A stretch of DNA of 25,680 nucleotides from Bacillota bacterium (GCA_023421505.1 JAEZTJ010000034.1:1-25680); one strand, 5' to 3'. Shown: positions 16,321 through 24,217, counted from the first letter of the stretch. A program made the numbers and translations. Notes: generated by a model not told the origin, from the letters alone.

Positions 16321-16354
16321 CTAATAAGATATACGGAATGAAAGGAGAATTATC

Positions 16355-17503
16355 ATGCAGGACTTTATTTTTTCGATACCACAGAATATAATGTTTGGTA
16401 AGTCGAGTTTAAATAAATTACCTTCCATCCTGGCCAAGCTTCCTTCCGGTAAAATATTGATTATTTCAGACCGGGGGCTGGAAGCGGTAGGAACGGTAAA
16501 GAAAGTTACAGATATATTGGATAATGCGGGGATTGAACATACTGAGTTTCTAGATGTGGAACCCAATCCATCTGTAGAGACGGTGAATGCCGCGGTGATG
16601 ATATATAAAAACAGTAATGCAACTGGTATTATCGCCTTAGGCGGCGGAAGTCCGATGGATGTTGCGAAAGCAGCCGCAGTACTGGCAGTTTATGGAGGAG
16701 AAATAACACAATATGAGGGGGCACATCTGGTGCCGGGCAAAATCGCTCCGATAATCGCTATTCCAACAACAGCCGGGACAGGAAGTGAGGTTACGGCTTT
16801 TGCCGTAATCACGGATAAAACGAGAAATTATAAGCTGACGGTATTCAGCTATGAACTGATTCCGGCCTATGCAATTTTAGATCCTGAACTTATTATGTCA
16901 CTTCCAGCTGCGGTTGCGGCTGCAACCGGTATTGACGCATTAGTTCATGCGATCGAAGCATATTTATCGAAAGAGGCCTCTCCCTTTACTGATGCAATGG
17001 CTGAATATGCCATGAAGCTGATCGGAAAGAATATCCGCCGATTCGTAGCAAACCGTAATGATGAAGCGGCTGCAAGCTCCATGCTGTTAGCAAGTAATTT
17101 TGCCGGCATAGCCTTTGCCTGGGCAAGACTTGGTAATGTTCACGCAATGGCACACCCTTTGGGAGGTTATTTTAATGTGCCGCATGGAATGGCAAATGCA
17201 ATTTTACTTCCGGTGGTGCTAGAATTTAATGCACTTTCAGATAATGGAAAATATGAAAAGATATATGATTTAATTAAGATCAGTAAAGAAAAAGAGTATT
17301 ATTATGATCCATTTACACTGGTAGGGGAAATAAAACGATTACTTAGTGAGCTTCAAATACCTGAGAAACTCAGGATGGTTGGGGTAACCGAGGATAAGAT
17401 TCCAGAAATGGCTGCCGATGCGATAAAAAGCGGTAATATCGCAGTAAATCCGAGAGAAAGCACTATTAAGGATATCGAGCTGTTATACATGAAAGCATTG
17501 TAG
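16355..17503 (+). CDS. Iron-containing alcohol dehydrogenase
   Basis: A 382-residue group III (Fe-type) NAD(P)-dependent alcohol dehydrogenase. The nucleotide-binding GGGSPMDVAKA (96-106) and PTTAGTGSEVT (137-147) motifs are intact, and the four metal ligands of the family are D194, H198 (GIDALVHAIEAY), H263 and H277 (NVHAMAHPLGGYFNVPHGMA). All active-site positions are present, so it should be active, interconverting an aldehyde and an alcohol; 1,2-propanediol/lactaldehyde, butanol and ethanol enzymes share this fold and cannot be told apart here. AAAGGAG precedes the ATG. The long-hairpin repeat ends 34 bases upstream. It is followed 23 bases later by an MFS transporter. Confidence 0.93.
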   Translation: MQDFIFSIPQNIMFGKSSLNKLPSILAKLPSGKILIISDRGLEAVGTVKKVTDILDNAGIEHTEFLDVEPNPSVETVNAAVMIYKNSNATGIIALGGGSPMDVAKAAAVLAVYGGEITQYEGAHLVPGKIAPIIAIPTTAGTGSEVTAFAVITDKTRNYKLTVFSYELIPAYAILDPELIMSLPAAVAAATGIDALVHAIEAYLSKEASPFTDAMAEYAMKLIGKNIRRFVANRNDEAAASSMLLASNFAGIAFAWARLGNVHAMAHPLGGYFNVPHGMANAILLPVVLEFNALSDNGKYEKIYDLIKISKEKEYYYDPFTLVGEIKRLLSELQIPEKLRMVGVTEDKIPEMAADAIKSGNIAVNPRESTIKDIELLYMKAL

Positions 17504-17526
17504 TATATGAGGCTGCAGGCAATATA

Positions 17527-18774
17527 ATGAGAGGAAGCCAATACTTGGCAGTATTAAGAATGATATATAAAAACAAGAATAAGAGATATATGATATTAGT
17601 ACTGGGAACTCTTGTGCAGTTTTGCTATGGGCTGGCATATGTCTGGAGTGTTTTTCAGCCCTATGCAAGGGAACGTTTTTCCCTTGATACAGCGGAAGCA
17701 AATCTTCCGTTTGGGATTTTTCTGGCTCTCTTTACTGTCGGTAATCTAGCAGGAGGGTATTTACAAAAAAGGTGGAATACTGTCTTTATTATAATTACAG
17801 GCAGTACGGTCATGTGCTTGGGCTTACTTGCAACGGCATATGTACCACCTTTTGATGGCTGGCTTTTGAATTTTACCTTCGGGGCGATATCCGGCTTCGG
17901 CTGTGGCTGTGCCTATAACACCTTACTTGCTACGATGCAGAAATGGTTCCCGGATAAAAGAGGAATGGTTACCGGAATTATTGTATGCTCAGCCGGATTA
18001 TTTGGCCTTATTATGAATCCGATTGCCAATCATTTTCTCGTAAATTATGGTTTTAAAGTAGCATTAACCACAATTGCTGCTATCTTATTATTAATATGCA
18101 TAACATGTGGCTGGGCTGTAAAACCACCGGCAGAAAGCTATATGAGTGAATATAAGCCTGTAAATATACCAGTGACCAACAAGCAGTATAATATCAAAGA
18201 GATGGTGAGGACAAAACAATATTATATCATCGCCTTTACCTTTATGCTTGCAGTACCGCCTTATATGCTGATTAATCCGATGTTAGTATCACTTGGGACA
18301 GAACGGGGATTAACAACAGGAGAGGCTCTGCTCGGTGTCATGCTGGCCTCTGTGTTAAATGCGGCAGGACGGTTACTGTTACCCTGGATCTCAGATACGC
18401 TAGGTAGAAAACCAATTTTAATGGTTCTGTTTCTGATTAATATGGGAATTGTATTATTGCTTAGCTTTGCGACGGGATATTTATTTCTTCTGCTGGTTTG
18501 TTGTATTGCCTTTGCCTATGGTGGCTTTATGGGAATTTATCCGGCAATGAACGCTGATTATTTTGGAGTTAAGAATGCCGGTATGAATTACGGGGTTGTC
18601 ATGCTTGGCTATGCAATCAGTTCCATAGGATGCCCATATTTAATGAAGGCAGTAGAGAAAACACCAATGGGTACCCCGTTATCCTTTGTTATTGCTGCAA
18701 TCGCCAGTATAGTGGGTCTGGCCTTACTTACCCGCTTATATAAACCGAATGCCGAAAAGAGCATTTTATATTAA
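17527..18774 (+). CDS. MFS transporter, oxalate/formate antiporter (OFA) type
   Basis: A 415-residue, twelve-helix secondary transporter. OFA hallmarks are FCYGLAYVWSVFQPYARE in helix 1, FGIFLALFTVGNLAGG in helix 2, the FGAISGFGCGCAYNT glycine-rich helix 4, and WFPDKRGMVTGI in the loop after it. The start is uncertain: the ATG at 17527 has only a weak upstream site, and in-frame ATGs a few codons later are possible. It sits in one transcription unit with the iron alcohol dehydrogenase, so it may carry a carboxylate or other substrate linked to that reaction. The substrate is not predictable from sequence. Confidence 0.88.
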   Translation: MRGSQYLAVLRMIYKNKNKRYMILVLGTLVQFCYGLAYVWSVFQPYARERFSLDTAEANLPFGIFLALFTVGNLAGGYLQKRWNTVFIIITGSTVMCLGLLATAYVPPFDGWLLNFTFGAISGFGCGCAYNTLLATMQKWFPDKRGMVTGIIVCSAGLFGLIMNPIANHFLVNYGFKVALTTIAAILLLICITCGWAVKPPAESYMSEYKPVNIPVTNKQYNIKEMVRTKQYYIIAFTFMLAVPPYMLINPMLVSLGTERGLTTGEALLGVMLASVLNAAGRLLLPWISDTLGRKPILMVLFLINMGIVLLLSFATGYLFLLLVCCIAFAYGGFMGIYPAMNADYFGVKNAGMNYGVVMLGYAISSIGCPYLMKAVEKTPMGTPLSFVIAAIASIVGLALLTRLYKPNAEKSILY

Positions 18775-18880
18775 GGCAGCAGAATTAGATACGATAGATG
18801 AATTGAAGCTTTTAAGGGTTAAGTAGTTTTAATTATTATAAAAGAAGCTGTTAAGAAGTTATATTTATAGATTTCAGAAT

Positions 18881-18928
18881 AAAACAAGGCATAGAATTGC
18901 ATTTTATAGCAGTTCTGTGCCTTGTTTT
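18881..18928 (+). terminator. Intrinsic terminator of the dehydrogenase-MFS unit
   Basis: AAAACAAGGCATAGAATTGC (18881-18900) pairs with GCAGTTCTGTGCCTTGTTTT (18909-18928) with two G-T positions; the 3' side ends in TTGTTTT on the plus strand. It lies about 105 bases past the MFS stop. Confidence 0.85.
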
Positions 18929-18990
18929 ACATAGCACTGTTTAGGACGAAATTCTTTCACCTGGATTAAGTTAATCAACAGGAAACATTA

Positions 18991-19004
18991 TTAACATAAG
19001 TTAA
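18991..19004. promoter_or_regulatory. Candidate operator TTAAC-ATAA-GTTAA upstream of XRE gene
   Basis: Perfect five-base inverted half-sites around four bases, about 110 bases before the XRE regulator ATG. XRE regulators often bind such short palindromes and control their own gene, so autoregulation is plausible but unproven. Confidence 0.35.
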
Positions 19005-19068
19005 CTATATCTCCATTGTAAAAATCTCAAACCGGCTATAAAATAAAGGAAAGAAAGATGGCACAATG

Positions 19069-19089
19069 TAGGTAATTGCGAAACTCAGT
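19069..19089 (+). repeat. End of 74-bp repeat family, copy C (21-bp half)
   Basis: TAGGTAATTGCGAAACTCAG plus T matches the first 21 bases of copy B with one difference, then similarity stops. It lies in the leader of the XRE gene. Its inverted counterpart is the end of copy D at 20290-20310 (20 of 21 positions pair), so the two ends bracket the XRE gene. Confidence 0.75.
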
Positions 19090-19114
19090 TAATAAAAGAT
19101 AGGAAGGGAGAGCC

Positions 19115-20230
19115 ATGGATATTATTAAAATCGGTAAGATTATTTCAGAAAACCGAAAAAGAAAGGGAATTACACAGGAAGAGCTGGCAAATCACATGGG
19201 GGTTTCCAAACCAGCCGTATCGAAATGGGAATCGGGTCAATGCTACCCCGATATTATACTATTACCGGTATTGGCTGCCTATTTTAATATCTCTGTTGAT
19301 GAGTTAATTGGTTATGAACCGCAGATGACGAAGGAAGATGTTCGAAAGCTTTATCAAAGACTCGCGTATGATTTTGCGAAAAGGCCCTTTGAATTAGTCT
19401 TCGCTGAGTGTGAGGAATTCTTAAAGAAATATTACTCCTGCTGGTATCTTCAGTTTAAGCTGGCTCTTTTATATGTAAATCACAGCGGGCTTGGAGGTAA
19501 TTCGAAATTAAACATAGATATATTAAATAGGGCGATATCTATATTCGATAGGTTAGAAAAAACCTGTGAAGATATTAATCTGGTGAAACAATCCGTTCAG
19601 CTTAAGGCCTTTTGCTACTTAAGTCTAAATCAACCAATTGAAGCGATAGAGCTTCTTGAAGGACTATGTGAGCCCCAGATGCAGTCTGAAACACTGTTAG
19701 CAAAAGCATACCAGATGAAAGGAGACAAAACGAAAGCAATCGCCTATATCCAAGGCTTCACCTTTGTCAATCTAAGTAATTTACTTAGTGTTGCTGCTGA
19801 TTTTTTCGTATTATATGCAGATCAGCCTGCTAAGATGGATAATTATTATCATATTTTCATAGAGCTAGGTAATTTATTCGAAATAGAGAAGTTGAATCCT
19901 TCCGCCCTTTACACCATGTATCTGACAGCAGCTACCATATATGTTATGCAGGATAGGAAAACAGAAGCAATAAATGCAATCGAAAAGTATGTTAATCTTG
20001 CAATACAACAAGAACAGAGTAAGTTTGAGCTTCATGGAAGTACTAGCCTGGATGAATTAGATCAGTACTTGCAGCTGGTAGATATTGAGACATCAGCACC
20101 CAGAAATTCTGAAGTGATTTGGAAGGACATTAAGAATGTCATACTGAACAATCCTGCCTTTCAGGTTTTGGGAGAAGAGCCGCGCTTTGAACATTTAAAG
20201 CGGAAACTGGAAGAGTTAAAAGTGAAATAA
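19115..20230 (+). CDS. XRE-family helix-turn-helix regulator with TPR-like C-terminus
   Basis: A 371-residue regulator. Residues 5-63 form an XRE helix-turn-helix: IISENRKRKGITQEELANHM, recognition helix VSKPAVSKWESGQ, then YPDIILLPVLAAYFNISVDELIG. Residues 75-330 are all-alpha with repeated 30-40-residue helical pairs (for example LKAFCYLSLNQPIEAIELLE and LLAKAYQMKGDKTKAIAYIQ), resembling tetratricopeptide repeats that bind a peptide or protein signal. GGAAGGGAGAG precedes the ATG at 19115. It is followed by a PLDc_N-ABC exporter operon on the same strand and probably regulates it. It is bracketed by ends of the 74-bp repeat family. Confidence 0.88.
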   Translation: MDIIKIGKIISENRKRKGITQEELANHMGVSKPAVSKWESGQCYPDIILLPVLAAYFNISVDELIGYEPQMTKEDVRKLYQRLAYDFAKRPFELVFAECEEFLKKYYSCWYLQFKLALLYVNHSGLGGNSKLNIDILNRAISIFDRLEKTCEDINLVKQSVQLKAFCYLSLNQPIEAIELLEGLCEPQMQSETLLAKAYQMKGDKTKAIAYIQGFTFVNLSNLLSVAADFFVLYADQPAKMDNYYHIFIELGNLFEIEKLNPSALYTMYLTAATIYVMQDRKTEAINAIEKYVNLAIQQEQSKFELHGSTSLDELDQYLQLVDIETSAPRNSEVIWKDIKNVILNNPAFQVLGEEPRFEHLKRKLEELKVK

Positions 20231-20235
20231 CATAT

Positions 20236-20310
20236 GAGCTTAGCTTCCGCTACGGAATAGTATATGCTGTGTATACAATATTAACAATTACTGAGTTTCG
20301 CTATTACCTA
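20236..20310 (+). repeat. Variant of 74-bp repeat family, copy D (75 bp)
   Basis: Begins six bases after the XRE stop. Its right half (GTATACAATATTAACAATTA, then CTGAGTTTCGCTATTACCTA) matches the right half of copy A. Its left half (GAGCTTAGCTTCCGCTACGG, with the mini-hairpin TTCCG-CTA-CGGAA) is different and shared only with copy E. It ends 29 bases before the PLDc_N start. Confidence 0.8.
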
Positions 20311-20339
20311 AATAATACTTAACGGAAAGGAGAATGATA

Positions 20340-20540
20340 ATGAAGCAGTTAATAGAGTACTTACCCTTTTTGATACCGATTTTCTTAATTGAACTGATAC
20401 TTATGGTTACAGCCTTGGTACACGTATTACGGAATAAGAGGTTTCGCTTTGGAAATCGTATCTTATGGATAATAATTGTGGTTTTTATTCAAATATTAGG
20501 ACCGATTTTCTATTTTACAGTTGGGCGAGGAGAAGAGTAA
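20340..20540 (+). CDS. PLDc_N-domain membrane peptide (YxlE-like)
   Basis: A 66-residue protein made of two membrane helices (about residues 7-29 and 38-58) joined by a basic turn (RNKRFRFGNR) and ending in GPIFYFTVGRGEE, the signature of the phospholipase D-nuclease N-terminal (PLDc_N) family. An ATG exists at 20334 too, but GGAAAGGAG is spaced better for 20340. Its stop overlaps the next gene's ATG by one base, so translation is coupled. In Bacillus, the PLDc_N protein YxlE occurs with the ABC pair YxlF-YxlG; the same order is seen here. It probably modulates the exporter or its regulator; no enzymatic role is expected. Confidence 0.8.
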   Translation: MKQLIEYLPFLIPIFLIELILMVTALVHVLRNKRFRFGNRILWIIIVVFIQILGPIFYFTVGRGEE

Positions 20541-21457
20541 TGAATATTTTAGAACTCTCTAATGTATATAAAAGCTTCGGGAAGGTTGAAGTAATTAAGG
20601 ATTTGAGCCTTGCAGTAGCGGAGCATTCCGTATATGGTTTCATCGGCAAAAATGGAGCTGGAAAGACAACCACCATGAAGATGATCCTCGGATTTTTAAA
20701 GAAGGATGCCGGAGAGATTTATGTGTGCGGTGAAAAAGTAGTTTATGGTAATACGAAAACCAATCATCATATTGGTTACCTTCCGGATGTACCTGAATTC
20801 TACGGTTATATGAATCCGAAAGAATATTTAAAGCTATGCGGTGAAGTAACAGGCCTAGATAAAAAGCTCCTGCAGTCGAGATCTAAGGAATTATTGGAAC
20901 TTGTTGGATTAGAGGGAGTAAATCGTAGAATTAAGGGCTTCTCCAGAGGGATGAAGCAAAGACTGGGAATAGCACAGGCGTTGTTAAATGAACCTAGGCT
21001 TTTGATCTGTGATGAACCGACTTCGGCACTGGATCCGGTAGGCAGAAAAGAAATACTGGATATTTTATTCTTAGCCAAAAAAAGAACTACGATTATATTC
21101 TCCACTCATATACTTTCGGATGTGGAAAGAATATGTGACAGCATAGGCATGCTTGATAAGGGAAAACTTATATTGCAGGGTGCTGTTGAAGAGATTAAGG
21201 AGGTTTACCGAAAGGATAGTATTCGGATCGAGGTGTGTTCTGGAGTCAATATAGAGAAGCTTATGGGAGAAATTAAAAATCTGCCGTTTGTTGTGAATGC
21301 TAATACAGAGGATAACAGAATAGAGATACAGCTTAAGAATGCAGAACAGCTAGGGACGGGGCTTTTAAAATTTCTTGTACAGGAGAATATCCCTGTTATG
21401 AAATATGAGATTTTGGAACCATCCCTTGAAAATGTATTTATGGAGGCGATTGGATGA
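20540..21457 (+). CDS. ABC exporter ATP-binding protein (YxlF/BcrA-like)
   Basis: A 305-residue ATPase. Walker A is GKNGAGKT (36-43), the signature is the variant FSRGMKQRLGIA (134-145), Walker B is LLICDEP (154-160), and the H-loop is H190 in IIFSTHILSDVER. The region after 215 is the accessory C-terminal domain seen in bacitracin/lantibiotic-type exporters. The frame is open from 20465, but GAGGAGAAGAG before the ATG at 20540 and the start MNILELSNVYKSFG fix the start there. It forms an operon with the PLDc_N gene (1-base overlap) and the permease (4-base overlap), so all three proteins should be made together. Confidence 0.92.
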   Translation: MNILELSNVYKSFGKVEVIKDLSLAVAEHSVYGFIGKNGAGKTTTMKMILGFLKKDAGEIYVCGEKVVYGNTKTNHHIGYLPDVPEFYGYMNPKEYLKLCGEVTGLDKKLLQSRSKELLELVGLEGVNRRIKGFSRGMKQRLGIAQALLNEPRLLICDEPTSALDPVGRKEILDILFLAKKRTTIIFSTHILSDVERICDSIGMLDKGKLILQGAVEEIKEVYRKDSIRIEVCSGVNIEKLMGEIKNLPFVVNANTEDNRIEIQLKNAEQLGTGLLKFLVQENIPVMKYEILEPSLENVFMEAIG

Positions 21458-22218
21458 GAGGATTTTCTGTTTTTGTGAAAAAAGAATTAATAGAACAGCT
21501 TCGCACCTACAAGCTGTTCATAATTTGTACTGTATTCTTTCTTTTTGGTATGAGTAGTCCATTATTAGCCAAGCTCATGCCCGAAATCTTTAAGAATATG
21601 AAGGTTGAGGGTATGAAGATAATTATTCCCGAACCAACCGCACTAGACGCCTATGGACAATTTTTTAAAAATATGTCACAGATGGGGCTCATTATAATAC
21701 TCCTGGTATTTGGAAGTATAATTTCTAATGAGCTTATGAGAGGGACATTAATTAATATACTGGCAAAGGGACTTCCGAGACCTACAGTGATCTTATCAAA
21801 ATATACTGCTGCTATAATTCTATGGACAATTTCGTTTACGATCTCGGCAGCTACCGCAATTGGATATACCTTCTACCTGTTTGATCCTACGGGAATATCT
21901 AATTTAATACTTTCATTTTTTTGCCTTTGGCTTTTTGGCTGCTTTGTGATTGCGCTCATATTCCTATCAAGTACAGTAACCACAGGAAATTTTGGCGGCT
22001 TAATTCTTTCTGCTGTAGCACTGATGCTATTATTGGTAATGAATAGCCTGCCTAAGGTTGGTAGGTTCAATCCTATTACATTGGCATCAAAAAATTTATC
22101 ACTGTTGGATGGATCCTTAGAGGCTGGTGAGTTTATAATAACAATTATTATAACGAGTGCTCTTATTATTCTATGCCTTTATATCTCCATTCTCTTATTT
22201 GGGAAGAAGAAATTGTAA
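21454..22218 (+). CDS. ABC-2 type permease (YxlG-like)
   Basis: A 254-residue membrane protein with about six hydrophobic segments: VKKELIEQLRTYKLFIICTV at the start is the usual cytoplasmic entry helix of ABC-2 permeases, followed by a short external loop (residues 35-70), a conserved NELMRGTLINILAKGLPR cytoplasmic loop, and paired helices to the end. The ATG overlaps the ATPase stop (ATGA). It should form the membrane part of a small antimicrobial-peptide or bacteriocin-resistance type exporter, judged by operon layout; the substrate is unknown. Confidence 0.88.
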   Translation: MRGFSVFVKKELIEQLRTYKLFIICTVFFLFGMSSPLLAKLMPEIFKNMKVEGMKIIIPEPTALDAYGQFFKNMSQMGLIIILLVFGSIISNELMRGTLINILAKGLPRPTVILSKYTAAIILWTISFTISAATAIGYTFYLFDPTGISNLILSFFCLWLFGCFVIALIFLSSTVTTGNFGGLILSAVALMLLLVMNSLPKVGRFNPITLASKNLSLLDGSLEAGEFIITIIITSALIILCLYISILLFGKKKL

Positions 22219-22313
22219 TAGCTATTGTAATGTAGTGTAATCTAATGCTATAATTTTGATTTATCATAGAGTTATTACTCAATGGATCTTAAGCTTAAGA
22301 GTTTTTTAAATTT

Positions 22314-22388
22314 GAGCTTAACTTCTGCTCCGGAATAGTATCTACTGTGTATACAATACTTATAATTAATAAGTTTCACAATTATCTA
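22314..22388 (+). repeat. Variant of 74-bp repeat family, copy E (75 bp)
   Basis: Same length and layout as copy D, with the shared GAGCTTA...CGGAATAGTAT left half and the GTGTATACAATA...ATTATCTA right half. It lies between the exporter operon and the pyrophosphatase gene, ending 31 bases before the latter's ATG, much as copy D ends 29 bases before its downstream gene. An A/T-rich palindrome CTTAAGCTTAAG (22289-22300) followed by TTTTTT just upstream may act as a weak terminator. Confidence 0.8.
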
Positions 22389-22419
22389 TGTATTTGTAAT
22401 AGAGAAAAGGAGATCAGGC

Positions 22420-22953
22420 ATGGGAAATATATGGCATGATATAAGTCCGAATAGAATTCAGGCACAGGATTTTATAGCAGTTGTAGAGATATCAAAAGGA
22501 AGCAAGAAAAAATACGAACTCGATAAAGAAACAGGTTATATTATGCTCGATCGTATCTTATATACTTCAACACACTATCCAGCTAATTATGGTTTTATCC
22601 CTAGAACTTACGGAGATGATAAGGACCCTCTGGATGTATTGGTTCTTTGCTCCGAGCCGATTGAACCACTTACACTCGTAAGATGTTTTCCGATTGGTGT
22701 AATGAAGATGATAGATAATGGTATGGGTGATGAGAAAATCATTGCGATACCCTTCAATGACCCCACTTACAACAGATATTCCAACATTAATGAACTGCCC
22801 ATTCATATTTTCAATGAAATGAGACATTTCTTCAGTGTTTATAAGGAGCTTGAGAATAAAGAGACTGCAGTGAATGAGTTTGGCGGGCCGGAAGAAGCAG
22901 TAGAAATCATTGAGCATTGTATTCGGAATTATAATGTAAAGTTTAATAATTAA
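22420..22953 (+). CDS. ppa: Inorganic pyrophosphatase, family I
   Basis: A 177-residue cytoplasmic enzyme that splits pyrophosphate to two phosphates, driving biosynthetic reactions. The family I signature D66-D67-K-D69-P-L-D72 and the following metal-binding D99 and D104 are present, as are the conserved K and Y positions in SKKKYELDKETGYIMLDR and THYPANYGFIP. Length is usual for the hexameric bacterial form. AAAGGAGATCAGGC precedes the ATG at 22420. It is a single gene, separated from the exporter operon by repeat copy E. Assignment is secure. Confidence 0.93.
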   Translation: MGNIWHDISPNRIQAQDFIAVVEISKGSKKKYELDKETGYIMLDRILYTSTHYPANYGFIPRTYGDDKDPLDVLVLCSEPIEPLTLVRCFPIGVMKMIDNGMGDEKIIAIPFNDPTYNRYSNINELPIHIFNEMRHFFSVYKELENKETAVNEFGGPEEAVEIIEHCIRNYNVKFNN

Positions 22954-23245
22954 CCATAGAATAACACCTATAAATCCTTCTATCAATATTGTTGATGATA
23001 TTATTTGATTTTTTCAATTTTACTGAACTGTATGTTTGTGGTAAATTATAATACAGAAATATCAATCTTCAATGATAAAGGAGGAATGAGGGCAAAAAGT
23101 CAATGAACTTTAAACAGAAGAAGCAAAATTTGGAGTGTTATACAAAGCCAAATCATTTCGATTTGAAGAAGAATTGATGAAAAGCACAAACTATTTAAAA
23201 GGGCAGGTATTAGAAAATTAGTGAGTGTTAATTGTAGGAGGAACG
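22954..23245. other. Leader region of pyrF with promoter and three tiny coupled frames
   Basis: 292 bases. A possible promoter is CTGAAC (23023-23028) and TATAAT (23047-23052) with an 18-base spacer. Downstream come an AAAGGAGG site and three minute frames linked by stop-start overlaps: 23086-23106 (6 codons), 23103-23177 (24 codons, starting MNFKQKKQ) and 23177-23221 (14 codons). The AAAGGAGG site is badly spaced for all of them, so they may be chance or decayed remains. No riboswitch or clear attenuator is seen. Confidence 0.35.
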
Positions 23246-23944
23246 ATGGGAAAAGATGTAATAATAGCATGTGATTTTAACAGCAAAGCGGAAGTAATGA
23301 AATTCCTTTCAAGGTTCGAAGGGGAGCAATTATACTTAAAAATAGGGATGGAGCTATTCTATGCGGAAGGTCCCGAAATTATTAAAGAAATTAAGAAACA
23401 AGGTCACAAAATATTTTTAGACTTAAAGCTGCATGATATCCCTAATACGGTGATGAAAGCAATGCGAGTGCTTGCTAATCTGGATATTGACATGTGTAAT
23501 GTACATGCGGCTGGAACGGTTGCAATGATGGAGGCAGCAGTAAAGGGACTTACCAGAGAAGATGGAACGAGACCACTTTTAATAGCTGTAACGCAGCTAA
23601 CCTCAACCAGTGAAGAAACAATGCAAAGAGACCTGCTGATCAATAAGCCAATCGATGAAGTTGTAATGCATTATGCTAAAAATGCGAAAACTGCCGGACT
23701 GGATGGTATAGTATGTTCTCCGTTGGAAGCAAAAAAAGTTCATGATGTGTGTGGCGAACAATTCTTAACAATAACGCCAGGAGTAAGATTTGCTTCAGAT
23801 GATGTTGGAGACCAGGCAAGAGTCATGACTCCGGCACAAGCGAAAGAAATCGGCTCAGATTATATCGTAGTCGGAAGGCCGATTACAGGCGCAGCGAATC
23901 CTGTTGAAGCATATATCAAATGTCTTAAGGAATTCATAGGATAG
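23246..23944 (+). CDS. pyrF: Orotidine 5'-phosphate decarboxylase
   Basis: A 232-residue TIM-barrel enzyme making UMP from OMP, the last step of de novo pyrimidine synthesis. The catalytic array is D10, K32, D59-x-K61-x2-D64 in FLDLKLHDIPNT, and the phosphate-binding end TPGVRFASDDVGDQARVMTP, then VVGRPITGAANP. The frame is open from a GTG at 23225, but TAGGAGGAACG directly precedes the ATG at 23246, which gives the standard MGKDVIIACDF start. The length fits the type I enzyme of Firmicutes. No other pyr genes are near; it stands alone upstream of an insertion sequence. Confidence 0.95.
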   Translation: MGKDVIIACDFNSKAEVMKFLSRFEGEQLYLKIGMELFYAEGPEIIKEIKKQGHKIFLDLKLHDIPNTVMKAMRVLANLDIDMCNVHAAGTVAMMEAAVKGLTREDGTRPLLIAVTQLTSTSEETMQRDLLINKPIDEVVMHYAKNAKTAGLDGIVCSPLEAKKVHDVCGEQFLTITPGVRFASDDVGDQARVMTPAQAKEIGSDYIVVGRPITGAANPVEAYIKCLKEFIG

Positions 23945-24099
23945 ATAATTATTCTATATATTTTATTTCTGGTAACGTATCATGATTTCAACTAAACTTT
24001 CAAAATGAATTCGTATCCCTAATTTAATCTATACAAAGAAAAGAGCCCTGTAATTTTCCCAATGTCATTTAGATAATGGGTATTAGATAGTTCTTAAAA

Positions 24100-24140
24100 C
24101 GAAATGGGTCAGTAGATTTTTATTCTGCTGACCCATTTCG
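24100..24140. terminator. Terminator hairpin inside the IS after the transposase gene
   Basis: Perfect stem CGAAATGGGTCAG (24100-24112) / CTGACCCATTTCG (24128-24140) around an A/T-rich loop, about 80 bases past the transposase stop on the minus strand. It could stop transcription in either direction between pyrF and the IS. Confidence 0.7.
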
Positions 24141-24217
24141 CTATATCATTTTATTTTTTTCCAAAACAATAAGACAGACTATTCATCTGTCGCAAAAAAT
24201 GATATATACTATGATTG

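Larger units (their letters stand above)
18775..19114. other. Intergenic region between MFS gene and XRE regulator gene
   Basis: 340 bases holding, in order, the MFS terminator (18881-18928), an A/T-rich stretch with the inverted repeat TTAAC-ATAA-GTTAA and two direct TAAGTTAA copies 30 bases apart (18967-18974 and 18997-19004), and the left end of the 74-bp repeat family (19069-19089). No gene is seen. Confidence 0.5.

Noticed and set aside
1914..22388. CRISPR array or phage attachment sites from the recurring GGTAATTGC/GTATACAAT sequences
   Set aside because: Copies are kilobases apart, palindromic, in both orientations and with target duplications; no spacers, cas genes or integrase are present.
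19057..22400. C-to-E as one composite transposon with target duplication
   Set aside because: The bases outside copy C (GGCACAATG) and outside copy E (TGTATTTGT) do not match, and C pairs with E at only about 16 of 21 positions.
22567..22986. 139-codon minus-strand frame opposite the pyrophosphatase
   Set aside because: It is fully antisense to a secure conserved gene and reads as low-quality hydrophobic sequence.
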